Shown piece by piece: positions 1 to 11,303 of a stretch of DNA of 64,000 nt; position 1 is the stretch's first letter, and every line of letters begins with the position of its first letter. Source of the stretch: Salticus scenicus (Eukaryota > Arthropoda > Arachnida > Araneae > Salticidae); NCBI GenBank assembly GCA_963930645.1, contig OZ005660.1, forward strand, positions 197,489,427 to 197,553,426, given 5' to 3'. The notes under the pieces are model-generated. The model did not search any database. It was given only the letters and a program-made list of their open reading frames with translations, and was not told where the DNA came from. The translations under genes and the position numbers were made by a program.

Positions 1-293
1 GCACAATTGAGAATTTTAAACATTTCACTAACCTACTATAATACAACAGATCTTTCGATTAGAAAACTTTAGTTTTTCATTGGCCCCAATCCAGCTATAG
101 CACACAGCTACATCTTCGCTAAATAGATATCTCATAATACGTCACGTATGGTTTTGGAACATAGTTCCATCTAATCTTCTTAATTTTCTCATCTAAATAA
201 GAAAAATATGCACCTGTTAAACAATTGCAACAAATTGAAAACTATGCATTAATTAAACAATGAAAGATATATTAAATATGATTAATTCACAAA

Positions 294-327
<34 letters not shown>

Positions 328-1370
328 TTTCTTTAATTGTTGTGAGGGGAAATTTTCTCGTTAATTCAATTTGTCTGGAATCCTTTGATTCGGATATGGA
401 TAGAAAAGTGAAAGGAAGGGGGGAGGGAACTATAGTTTACTTAAGTAAAGTAACAAAAGAAACTAGCACATAGTGTGTAATGTCAATCAAAAAACTTTTT
501 TCTACAACATTTAAATAAATATTAAATAGCCTAAACATTTTATATATAAGGAAGATAGTAACAGCAGAAATGTTTAGGTTTTCACAAGAATCCACTTTTT
601 TCATACTTTCTAAAATTCCCAGTGGCAGAAAGTTTTGTAGCTGTCTGCAACAGGCTTTTAAAATTTCATAACCTGCCTGCAAAATTTGCGTATAATCAGG
701 GGTGAAAATGGCTTACACTCAAAAAGCCTGAAAGCTGATTGGGGGGAGGGGGGGGGCTTAACATCAGTGGAGATCTCGTGCAACAATACACGAATACAAT
801 TTTACTGCAGAACAATATAGTATAAACAATTGTGTGTATTCATTCAATTCATCTCATTCAATTATATATTTTATAGCAATGTTTGACACAACACAATATA
901 AATAATTATAAATAATAAAAGTATTAGTTTTAGTTTTGATACAGAAATTTTAAGTGGATTGTTATTAGAAAGTTGCAGGCAAATTTTTTTATCAGTGCGG
1001 ACAAAAACTGTCCACAAGCCGTTTTTCTGTGTCCGCGACTATGTCGCCGTGTAGCGGTGTTACTGCCAAAATTGCCGGGTTCTGCTAAAATTTATGTACT
1101 TTTGCGTAAGTTTTTGAACATTGCTACCAACCAGTTAAAATTCAGAAAGAAATATTAATATTGCTTACCACAAGAAACATTTTACAAATGCATTTTGGTG
1201 GAATTTAAACTACCAGATGCTCATAATGAAAAATCAAAATTCATTTCCCTTTAAAATAGTTCATTGTGAGAACTTTCACCACTTTCCCCAGAGGCATCAA
1301 GATTAATTTCATTCTTTCTTCTAAGACTCAAAAACTATCTACAACTGCATTACAAAATTCAATTTAAATT

Positions 1371-1405
<35 letters not shown>

Positions 1406-2009
1406 TTACCGAGAATTGAGATTAGCCTAAGCAGATTTTAATAAAGACTTCAGAAAAAATGTTACAAATGATTAAAAAAAAAAAAAAAAAAAAAAAAAAC
1501 TTAAAAATCATGTTTACTTTTATTTATTTTTTAAATAATTAGATGTAAATTTTTTGCACTATGAATTTAACATATTAAAAAAGATAAAACTGTCAACATA
1601 GAAAATTATTTTCAAAATGTAAACAAATGTTTTTTAATAAAACAAGGCATACAGAAAGGTTCCAATTAGGGTGGGAGAATCTTGCTTTCATTTGTTTATT
1701 TACTCTCCGATTTTTAACACTGAGTGAAATGTGTGCACTCTTCTGAGACCAATTATTATTACGGGGGGGGGGGGATGAAAACAGGTTATTCAGAAAATTG
1801 AACAATCTTGAAATTAAAGAACTTTTACAAAATTCAACAAATTTAAATACACTTCACAAATTTTAGAAGTTTTCAAAAAATTTTAGTGTTGAAAATTACT
1901 CATTTTGCTAGTCAACTGCAAAAATAAAAACCATTACATTTCTACAATGAAACACCAGAAAATAAAAAAAAATACTTTTAGGCAAAATATTAGTTAAGTC
2001 AAAACAAGA
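1..2009. other. AT-rich stretch without a recognisable gene
   Basis: I see no coding signal here. It holds poly-T (about 298-324), two poly-A tracts (about 1375-1403 and 1475-1499), and G runs near 741-756 and 1763-1774. A less AT-rich patch at about 990-1090 contains short GGACA/TGTCC inverted motifs but matches nothing I recognise. Confidence 0.6.
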
Positions 2010-4842
2010 CCTTCCGGCTTATTCGGAAGGGTAGGTTGATTTCTTTTTCCTTATCAAGTAGTCGTCATTTTGTTTGAAAATGGCGGCTACAAATTATTAA
2101 CGCATTTGGTAGAAATATTGATGTAGGCTATGCACATATATATTTTTAAGCAAATCGGTTCACAAATACCTTTTTATGTGAATTTAAAATTTTCAAGTGG
2201 CCGGCGCTTGGAAGCAAAATGGTGAGATAAGTTGACAAATATATGAAATGTATTTGTGAGATAAGTCTACTGTACACATATAGCTCGAATTAATTCAAAA
2301 TCTCAAAAGTCATCGTGTTGAAAAATTAAGTGGCTGGCACTTCGATCAAAATGGCAGAGAAAGTTCCTTATTTAAAATATCGTTTGAAATTTGAAAATAA
2401 TTTTTTTTGTAGAAATTCTTTCAATTAGTAAGTTGATAAAATGTTAGTTTTCTGCATTTCTAGCTTGTTTTAGCACTAAAATAGCCTAATTTTTCCTTAA
2501 AAATGCATTAAAAAGATCCAGCAACGCAGGTAATGGATTTGGCGCCAAATTTGGCGACTTTTCCCCTATGGCGACTTTTTTGGCGACTTTTGGCGAGAAA
2601 ATACTTATAATCGATATACCAAAGATGGACGCAATAACTTGATTGGTTCACGAGTTACGTGAATTTTCTAGATTTTTGTTGTTTGAAAGATAAATCCATT
2701 TTTTAACTTTGATTAAATTAATTAAGTATTTCTAAAGTTAACGTGATAACAAACTTTCTAGTGGCCGCCAGTTGGAAACAATGCAGCGGAACAAGTTGCC
2801 CAGCAAACATATCCAAGGTATTTGAAGCATGGGTTCACTGTCCAACTGTGGTTTGTTTAAATCAGTGCCGTGTTTCAAAAGTTAATTTTATGGCAAATTT
2901 TCAAGTGGCAGTCATAGTGGTTGCAACTTGGAAACAAAATGGCAAAACAACTTGCCCAGTGAAATCATCCAGTATACTTGTATAAGTTCCTTGTCCAGTT
3001 CTAGTTCATATTAAATCAGTATTTCAAAAATTATCGTCATAAGAAATTTTCATGTGGTGCCACTTGGAAAAAAAAAAGCGGAGTGAGATGCCCAGCGAAC
3101 TTATCTGAGATATTTGAACCATAAATCCACAACTGAAATTTGATGCGAATCGATTCTGTATTACTAAAGTTACTATATTGACAAATTTTCAAGTGGGAGC
3201 CACTTGGACATAAAATTGCAGATCAAGTCCCCAAGTGAACTTATCCTAGATATTTGAACCATAAGTTCACTATCCAACTTTTATTTGAATCCGTTTAGTA
3301 TTTTAAACGTTATCGTGATGGCATAATTTCAAGTGGCAGTGTGATTTCAAGTGGCTGGAACTGAGAAACGAGATGTCCGGACAAGTTGCCCAGTGAAAAC
3401 ATTCAAGATAATTATATGATAATATCACTGTCCAAATTTGGTTCGATTTGGAGTATTATTTCAGAAGTTATCGTGATTTTAAATTTTCAAATGGGAGCTT
3501 GATTTCAAGTGGTCCCGCTTAACTTAAGATATCTGCCACTTTATTAAAAATGGCGGATATAGTTTACTAATAAACTTCATTGAGATCCTTATGTAGTCTG
3601 TATTTACATCAAAATTCAAACAATTTTGGAATACGCTTTTTACAATTTAAATTTGAAATTTTCAAGTAGTCTCCATTTGAAAACAAAATGGCGGAGCAAC
3701 TTGGTTAACAAACTCATCTAAGATATTTATAAGATAAGTTAAGACACTGTTCAAATTTAGTTCCATTTAAAGTATTATTTCGGAAGTTATCATGGTTTTA
3801 AAATTTCAAGTGGTGGCCTGATTTCAAGTGGTCCCGCTTAAGGTAAGATATCCGCCACTTTATTAAAAATGGCGAATAAAGTTCATTAATAAAGTTATTT
3901 GAGACACTTGTATAATCTATGTAAGCATCAAAATTAAAAAAATTCGGAATATGCTTTTTACAATTTGAATTTCAAATTTTCAAGTGGTCTCCACTTGAAA
4001 ACAAAATGGCGGAGCAACTTGGTTAACAAATTCATCTGAGTTATTTATAAGATAACTTAAGACACTATCCAAATTTGGTTCGATTTGGAGTATTATTTCA
4101 GAAGTTATTCTGATTTTAAATTTTCAAGTGGTAGAGTGATTTCAAGTGGCCCCGCTTAACTTAAGATATCTACCACTTTATTAAAAATGACGGATAAATT
4201 TCATTAATAAACTTCATTGAGACCCTTATGTGGTCTATATTTCAAACAAATTCGGAATAAGCTTTTTACAATTTGAATTTGAAATTTTCAAGTGGTCTCC
4301 ACTTGAAAACAAAATGGCGGAGCAACTTGGTTAATAAACTCATCTAAGATATTTATAAGATAAGTTGTCTAAATTTTTGATCGATTTGGAGCATTATTTC
4401 GGAAGTTATAGTGATTTTAAATTTTCAAGTGGTAGCCTGATTTCAAGTGGTCCCACTTAACTTAAAATATCTGCCACTTTATTAAAAATTTCGGATAAAC
4501 TTCATTACTAAACTTCATTGAGACTTGTATTCACTTGTATTCACTATCATGTGGCTTGTATTTACAACAAAATTCAAGCAAATCTTGCTTTAAATATGCT
4601 TTTTACAATGTCGGTATGAAAATGGGTGGCTTCCACTTGAAAACAAAATGTCGGAGCAACTTGGTTAACGAACTCATCCAAGATATTTATAAGATCAGTT
4701 CACTGTCCAAATTTGGTTCCATTTCGAGTATTATTTCGGGAGTTATCGTGATGACAAAATTTTCATTATAGATATATATATATATATATATATAGATAAA
4801 CGAAGTGATTGCAATAGGTCGATTTCTAAAGAAATCAACCTA
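2010..4842 (+). mobile_element. Hairpin-ended element filled with a tandem array (Helentron-like architecture, family A)
   Basis: A 7-bp-stem hairpin (CCTTCCG at 2010-2016 with CGGAAGG at 2024-2030) is followed at once by TAGGTTGATTTCTTT (2032-2046). Then come a degenerate tandem array, an (AT)n tract (about 4770-4794) and a terminal hairpin, TAGGTCGATTTCT (4815-4827) pairing with AGAAATCAACCTA (4830-4842). The last 15 bases (4828-4842) are the exact reverse complement of 2032-2046. Two readings fit: a non-autonomous rolling-circle (Helentron/HINE-like) element, or a TA-flanked TIR transposon whose interior is a satellite. No protein is encoded. The boundaries and matching ends are seen directly; the class is inferred. 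Confidence 0.5.
2047..4755 (+). repeat. Degenerate ~140-180 bp tandem array with alternating (dimeric) units
   Basis: The unit carries an anchor of the form AAAATGGCGGA, preceded by TTTTCAAGTGG and CACTTGGAAAACA. Anchors occur near 2080, 2216, 2348, 2780, 2937, 3073, 3212, 3371, 3547, 3689, 3865, 4006, 4185, 4314, 4485 and 4648. In the right half the spacing alternates (about 176, 142, 176, 141, 179, 129), so two diverged monomers amplified as a ~317-bp dimer. The left half is monomeric (136-159 bp). At 2535-2600 there is a local burst of TGGCGACTTTT copies and the palindrome TTTGGCGCCAAA. An 80-codon open frame at 2743-2985 is only repeat read through in one phase; neighbouring units do not keep it open. 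Confidence 0.85.
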
Positions 4843-6083
4843 AAAATAAGTTTCATCAAATTTTAGTGCAATAATTGCCTATTCCATTGAACAGCAGTTT
4901 CAAAAAAAAAAAAAAAAAAAGACAGATTTAAGCAATTAAATATAATGAAGAATTATATACATATATATATATATATTTTTTTTTTTTGAGAAATCTCACT
5001 TTGTTCCTCAGCAAGTATGAGAAATTTGCACCAAGTTTTATCCCCGATAGGAACACTGTACAATATTTAAAAAAAAAAAAAAATCAAATAATTAATTGTA
5101 CTTATGCAAGTTTAATGTCCCCCACAATATATAACCAATGATTCTTGCAAACCATGTTTAAATGGCTAGCAGTCCTGACTATTTATATTTCCGTAAGATA
5201 CAAGTTATCTTTCTTGAATTCTACATTTCTTAATATGTCACTGCTATATATTACACAATTTTAATATTTATATAGTACATAACTCATTTTTCATTATATC
5301 AAACATATTTCAATACTATTAAATCTAGACAAACATACTGAAATTAAAAATATATATTACAATTACATACACACATTTATTACTCAGACATTATGCAAAC
5401 TTACATAATATATTAATTTACACATGTTTCAGTTTTATTATATGCATACATATTTATAAATACTTGAGAACAATATGTTTTTTCCCCCCTTTATAAAGCA
5501 ATACTTTTACCTTTTGATTATAGATAGATTCATTTCTAGAATCTTGAAATGGTATCAATCTGGCACATTTATGAGAATATCACATTTAATAATCATAAAT
5601 GAAACAATAAATCTTTACCATAAAGCAAAAGTAATGTAAGCAAATATTTATTTCTCAATGAAAAAAATATATATACACACATACATAGAAGAAAAATCCA
5701 TTTATGAACTCACAAATCTTAAAAGTTGCTCAATATATCTAGATTTCAACCAATGCAATAAAATTTTTTCTATCCCACACACATGCACAGTAAATCAATA
5801 TTTACTAATTTAAAATATAAATGCTCATACCTCAGTGAATATTACACGTGGGAAAACTGTTTCAAAATAATGTTTCTCTAATGTTTTATCAAATTTTCTG
5901 TAAATTTTGATGGAAATCCGTTCTAGTTATAAGCAAAAAAAGGTTAAAAAAAAATTAACTTTTGAAAAGAAATTATATCTGCTTAAATAATCGCACAATT
6001 TCCCCATCAAAACAAACAAATATTGTACATTGTATGCACAACAATGTGTTAAAGTTACAAGTTATTTGTAGCTTTTTATGATA
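4843..6083. other. AT-rich stretch, no gene seen
   Basis: Contains poly-A at about 4901-4920, an (AT)n/poly-T junction at about 4961-4987 and many short A/T runs. No coding region, tRNA or clear element ends were found. Confidence 0.6.
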
Positions 6084-6243
6084 CAGGGTGATCTAAAGTA
6101 TGTGCACTCTTCTTCAACTTGTGGTTGGTCCCCTAATTGCACTCTGAATTAAATCGATAGTGGAAAATGTGAATTTTTAATGTTCTTTGCATGTCTGAAG
6201 TTATGCACTATTTTGTTAAACATTTTTTTAGAAAATCCAAAAA

Positions 6244-6280
<37 letters not shown>

Positions 6281-6290
6281 ACACCCACTG
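6084..6290. mobile_element. Small non-autonomous TIR element with TA flanks
   Basis: The left end reads CAGGGTGATC and the right end GAACACCCACTG, so the outer ~10 bp are imperfect inverted repeats (CAGGGTGATC against CAGTGGGTGTTC). Each end is flanked by TA (6082-6083 and 6291-6292). The 207-bp interior is non-coding and includes a long poly-A (about 6249-6275). TA duplication and short TIRs suggest a Tc1/mariner-type MITE; family not identified. Confidence 0.5.
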
Positions 6291-7239
6291 TATAATCCTC
6301 TAAGTAAAACTTTTACATTTTCTTTGCATGCAAAAGGAGAAGTGTATAACAGCAGAATTATTGTAACAGAAAAATAAAATTATAACAAATAAATAACAAT
6401 ACACCCAAAGGAAATTACTTTAAAGAAAAATTACAGATATAGGAAGAAAGGCAGAGCATTCACAAGCATTTTTACAAATACAACTTGCACAAAAGAATGC
6501 TAGAATATAAGAAACTGAGAGATAGAAAGAAGAATCAGAGATGTAGATTGAGGGTCAGAATATAAGACATATTATGGGGGAAAAAAAAAACATGCCAATA
6601 ATAGGAAAATAAAAATTATTTTTTAGAAAATTTCAATACCTCCTTCATAACTGAATATGGTGAACGAGCTTACCATAACAATTGTTCTTGGAACTGTTCT
6701 TGTATGGCTGGGGCTAAGTCTAAAAAAAAGGTGCTTCCTAGGCACTATATTCATTGTCAATTGAGTTCATATGTTGCCGCAGAAGAAAAACTAAATGACT
6801 GTCATCTGGTAATGTGGAGCAATCAAAACACACAAGTACCAAACAACAATCATTTAGTCACTGATACAATCAGAACCTAAGATAAAATAAAAAAAAACTC
6901 CCCATAAATAATGAGTGATTAAAATAAATACTTTTACCACAAATTGGAGAAAAGTAAAATTGTTTAGTAATTGGATATATTATAAAATCACTGTACACAA
7001 GAAAGATACAGCACACATCACTTTCAAAAGATTATTAAAAAATCATCTTTTCGTATAGGAAAACAATTTTATTCTTTAAATAATATGCGAGGAGCTTGGT
7101 TGAATAGTTTAAAAAAATCATTAAATTCAAATAAATCTTGATTTAAATAAAAAGAATCGATTTTTTTAAAAAAAAATCAACAACCTTGTATAATAGGGAT
7201 TACAATAGGATATATGAGTATTTTTCTCCATTGTTTAAT

Positions 7240-7779
7240 TTTACGCTATTGCACTTCTAATAATTTGAGTCCATAGATCATAATAATAAAGAACTTTTTG
7301 GCGTGCCCCTGTAAAAATCTATAAAATCTAGATTCACTGAAATCCACACAATTTGTGCAATAGTAACCAATAATATGTGTATTAATTTGCAGCTCAATCA
7401 AATAAGACTTATAGACGTTATTGCATTTTAAAAACTTGGGCCCCTAGGCCATAAGGGATAATGAATATTTTTTTGTCTTTGTAAAAAAAAAATAAGGGAT
7501 AAATTTACCAAAATTTACATAGCTTGTGAAGCTGTGACCTATAACGTGTATAAATTTGGTCATTTATATGACTAATGACTATGGTCATTTATAACATACA
7601 TACCAACTTTCAGCTCATTTGAACAAAGCATTTAGGTGCTATCACATTCACTCACATGCATCATTGTTTTAAAAGTAGCAGAAATGAACTAAGGTAACCT
7701 CAAAACATATAGAAACACCAAAATCTCAAAGCTTGATTTTTGACATGACACTTTCTTTACATATGCATGTCTGGAAAGT
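7240..7779 (+). repeat. Hairpin-tailed dispersed repeat (copy W)
   Basis: The body has two diverged ~190-bp units, each with an AATAATAAAG- or AAGGGATAA-like segment followed by CTATAAA- and GTGTAT-like segments. It ends with the tail shared by the other hairpin-tailed repeats: CCTCAAAACATATAGAAAC, AAAATCTC, then a degenerate hairpin ACTTTCTTT...GGAAAGT (7749-7779). A possible 5' start with ACTTTC after CACACATC lies near 7014-7025, but I cannot fix it. Confidence 0.45.
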
Positions 7780-8334
7780 AAAAAACTAAAAACTTTGTAT
7801 TCTTCAGGCTCATTTTACTACTAAGTTTACATTCAGAAAAATCTGATACCAACAGCTACAAAAATTAAGAATATAATGAGTAATAATTAAAAAATAAAAA
7901 CTTTTGTGACTCAGTTAAATTTTGTAATTTGTTGTCCTAAACACTGTAGTAGAAAAAAGGCAAAATTGGTCAAAGGATCAGACAATGCATGGAAATAATC
8001 TATCTATATTAAAAACTGCACTTAAAGGGAGGTAAGTTTATATATATATTAACTTTCCTGGAATTTGCTAAACTAGCTATTAAATATTTTTAATAATGTG
8101 TTTGTAATATTTTAAACAAACCATAAACATAACATAGGTATATAAACAATATGAGACTGACAATATCATTTCATACATTTATAATTTAAATTGGTGATTT
8201 TGCTTTATCTCTGCATCCAACAGAATTATTATAAATTCCCAGGGAGAAATTTTGAACATTATGCTTTGAAATTATTTTCATGTAACTCATTTAATTTATT
8301 TGAATGCAAAATCAACAAATTCCAAGATACAGAT

Positions 8335-8450
8335 GTAGACACATCCCAGACAGCACATCGCCTCCCCAGGATATCTTCAAGATGTCTTCTGGACGAAAAG
8401 GCATCCCAGAAACGTCCTTAAGATGTACTGTGGATAAGTTAAGCCTAACT
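8335..8450. repeat. GC-richer patch, possible remnant of a dispersed repeat
   Basis: It contains CTTAAGATGTACTGTGGAT, which resembles CTTGAGATGTACTGTTTGAG near 29155 in another GC-richer patch. The motif CCCAGA recurs within it, hinting at an old ~65-bp duplication. Family unknown. Confidence 0.25.
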
Positions 8451-8583
8451 GTGCTGTTAGGGATGTAATAATGCAAAATTATTAATGAGCTAATGATAAA
8501 ATACTTGTAAAAGAAAAAATAATCTATTAAATATACTTGTGAAAGAAAAATTACATTTTAGTAGGTAGCTAAAGCAAGGGTGT

Positions 8584-9167
8584 TTTAATATAATCAATCA
8601 TATTCATGGGTTCTTTTTAAATTAGATTATAACTAGCGATAAATATCTTTAAAATTATAATCAATCATATTCATTATTTATCAACTAATTATCGAAAAGG
8701 TACTCACCCTTTCTTCTTTTCACGGCCGACTTGAAACTTAGGGAGTTAGAAGAGAATATCGATGGCACAAAATAATATTTCTGGAACTTTTGCTTTTAAC
8801 ATATTTAATTAAATGATGATGATGGAGGTCTATGTACAATGAAATATATGTACAAAATTTGACGATTAATAAAACAATTTTCAAATTATTTCTACTTCAC
8901 ATAATGAATAACTTTCTGTATATTCAAAATATTCAGTTTTCTTCTTCTTTAATAAAACAGAATCATAATAAATTTTAAGACACCGTAAAAGTGTCTTTCC
9001 TTTCAAGCCTACATCTTTTTTAACACTCCACTTTCGAATCGAAAGTGCATCTTATTCTAATAAAACCAAAAAAGAATAAAAAATAAAAATAAAGCATTCC
9101 CGCTGTCGCGACAGGTGGCCGAAAAACAGAGGGAAAAGAGTGGGGGGAAGGCACTGATGTTGCAACA
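8584..9167 (-). repeat. 3' LTR of the BEL/Pao element
   Basis: 584 bp. On the sense (minus) strand it begins TGTTGCAACA and ends TATATTAAA. It matches the 5' LTR except for two substitutions (in the GATGGCAC segment near 8762 and the AAGAGTGG segment near 9140). It contains perfect palindromes: CACTTTCGA/TCGAAAGTG around 9029-9047, CTGTCGCGACAG near 9103-9114, and AGACAC/GTGTCT near 8979-8997. Confidence 0.95.
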
Positions 9168-9179
9168 TCCTCCCACCTT
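9168..9179 (-). promoter_or_regulatory. Polypurine tract
   Basis: On the minus strand the 12 nt directly upstream of the 3' LTR read AAGGTGGGAGGA, all purine but one. This is the expected plus-strand primer site of an LTR retrotransposon. Confidence 0.8.
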
Positions 9180-9359
9180 GAGCATGGAAAGATTCTGTAC
9201 ATGCTCAACAAAATATTAAAGAAAAAGGAAAACTGTTTACATTCTAAAATATTCTTAGTAAAATAATAAAAAAAATAATAATAAACAATATAATATAAAA
9301 ATAGTTCAGAAAAATGTTCAAGTCATTTTGGACTTAAAGTTATATAGTCAGTTTAGATA

Positions 9360-11303
9360 TTAAAGTTTTTTCACTGGTTTGATAATTCTACCAAAACTAG
9401 AGGTCTGAATTTGATTCTTGTTTACAATTGTATCACTAAGTTCTAAAGGGCAAATCCTCTGTAGTGGTCGTAAAATTTCACCATTCATGGTTTTCAGTTT
9501 GGCAAGACGAAATTGTCCATCTTTACCAGGATAGAGTTCCACCACTTTGGCCAATGGCCACTGAATGCGTTTCAAGTTGTCATTTTGCACTAAAACTAAA
9601 TCTCCAATTTTAATATTGCTGTTAGGAGGTTTCTTTACATTGTTAAATTCACGAAGAGATCCCAAATATTCAGTTCTAAATCTCTTGCGAAGATCGTCTT
9701 TTAGTTTTTGTCGGTATTCAAATCTTTTTCTCAGGTTATTTCTTTCTACAAAATCCAAGTCAGGTAATCCTGTTTCACGGAGATCTTTCAAAAACATTTC
9801 AGGTGTGAGAGGTGTTAAATCTTCAGTATCCTCAGATACATATGTAAGTGGTCGTGAATTCACCATACTTTCTGTGTCGCAAATGGTAGTATATAACTCT
9901 TCATAGTTCAAATGGGCTTTTCCTAAAACTCTTTTCAACATTGATTTGATAATGCGAATCAATCTTTCCCAAAATCCACCCCACCACGGAGAGGCCGGTG
10001 GGTTAAGTTTCCATTTAATTCGTTTTATAGTGGCAAATTCTTCAATCTGTACCCAATCCACAGAATTTAATTCTTTTCTTGTCGCAACTAAGTTGGTTCC
10101 ATTATCACTGTAGATGATACGTGGTCGTCCTCTACGTGAAATGAATCTTCTCAAGGTCTGTATGAAATTCTCTGTTGTCAAGGAAGTCGTCAATTCTAGG
10201 TGGATAGCTCGAAAAACTGCACATGTATACAGAACTACCCAACATTTGCTGCCATCTTTTAAGAATAGTGGCCCGAAAAGATCTGTTCCTGTAATTTCAA
10301 AAACACCAGCTTCTCTCACTCTATCTTCAGGCAGAGGTGAACTCAGCACTTCAGCAGCTTTCGAAGAGAATCTCTGACACTGGACACATCTATGCAGAAT
10401 CTTTCTAATGGTCTTCCTGCATCTTATTATCCAGAATTTCTCTCGAATTGCTGACATAAGAATTTGTATTCCTGCATGATTCATTTCTGTATGTTCATTT
10501 TCAATAATTCTACAGGTTACGTTATGGTCCGCTGGCAAAACTACTGGATATCTAAAATTTTCTGAATCTTTTCGCATTGATATTCTAGTTTGAACTCTGA
10601 CGACTCCCATTTCATCAACAAATGTACGCAAAGAGGATAAGTTTTTCTTAAAATTTAAATCTTGATTCTGAACAAACTTCATAATCGTAAGTTCAGCCTT
10701 TTCAATTTCTTCAACTGTTAAATTGGTCATTACTCTTGCTTCTTTAGGTTTTTTAACATTTTCTTTAAATCTGAGTATCCATGCTGTGACCTTTAACATC
10801 TTTTTATACGAGGAACATTTCTCGTAAAAGTCTATGTTTTCCGATGACACATTGGCTGCAGAAACTATTGTTTTTCTTCTCTCTGATTCTATTACATTTA
10901 AATCAGGTTCTAAAACTTCGTTAGGCCAAAATTCTGAAGATCTTCTTAACCAAGAAGATCCTTCCCACCACCGGGATTTTAAGAGAAATTCAGCAGAACA
11001 GCCCCGAGATGGCAAATCGGCAGGATTGAGCCTCCCTGGTACGTATTTCCACTTCTCTGGATGGCTGAGGGATCTAATTTCTTGCACTCTATTGTAAACA
11101 AAAGGTGCCCAATTTTCATTTCTTTTTATCCAAAATAGAGCATTTGATGAATCTGTCCAAAAATGTGTTGGAATACTTGGCTGTCTTAGATCTGTTTTTA
11201 CACTTTGCGCTAGTCTTGCTCCTATGGTACAGGCAAGAAGTTCTAGCCTGGGAATGGTGACTGACTTCAATGGGGCTACCCGAGAGTTGGCAGGTAATGG
11301 CAT
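9360..11303 (-). CDS. BEL/Pao pol, 3' part: RNase H remainder, integrase and C-terminal domain
   Basis: A 647-codon open frame continues the polyprotein in a different phase. Residues 1-100 carry the rest of RNase H (RLELLACTIGARL, then THFWTDSSNAL). An integrase zinc-binding domain follows, with HTEMNHAG near 271-277 and CVQC at 306-309. The integrase core has the DDE triad at D341 (TGTDLFGP), D400 (IIYSDNGTN) and E447 (WGGFWERL). The C-terminal ~130 residues match the BEL/Pao DUF5641-type domain (GDLVLVQ, WPLAKVVELYPG). Integrase joins element cDNA to host DNA in the nucleus. The first Met is internal; in an intact element this is not a separate gene. It overlaps the upstream frame by 188 bp because of the frame break. 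Confidence 0.93.
   Translation of the reverse strand: MPLPANSRVAPLKSVTIPRLELLACTIGARLAQSVKTDLRQPSIPTHFWTDSSNALFWIKRNENWAPFVYNRVQEIRSLSHPEKWKYVPGRLNPADLPSRGCSAEFLLKSRWWEGSSWLRRSSEFWPNEVLEPDLNVIESERRKTIVSAANVSSENIDFYEKCSSYKKMLKVTAWILRFKENVKKPKEARVMTNLTVEEIEKAELTIMKFVQNQDLNFKKNLSSLRTFVDEMGVVRVQTRISMRKDSENFRYPVVLPADHNVTCRIIENEHTEMNHAGIQILMSAIREKFWIIRCRKTIRKILHRCVQCQRFSSKAAEVLSSPLPEDRVREAGVFEITGTDLFGPLFLKDGSKCWVVLYTCAVFRAIHLELTTSLTTENFIQTLRRFISRRGRPRIIYSDNGTNLVATRKELNSVDWVQIEEFATIKRIKWKLNPPASPWWGGFWERLIRIIKSMLKRVLGKAHLNYEELYTTICDTESMVNSRPLTYVSEDTEDLTPLTPEMFLKDLRETGLPDLDFVERNNLRKRFEYRQKLKDDLRKRFRTEYLGSLREFNNVKKPPNSNIKIGDLVLVQNDNLKRIQWPLAKVVELYPGKDGQFRLAKLKTMNGEILRPLQRICPLELSDTIVNKNQIQTSSFGRIIKPVKKL

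Noticed and set aside
2743..2985. 80-codon open frame with repeated WKQ and CP motifs
   Set aside because: It is tandem-repeat sequence read through; neighbouring units are not open in the same phase, so it is not a gene.
9565..11097. Plus-strand open frames over the BEL element
   Set aside because: They are antisense shadows of the pol coding region and have no domain homology.
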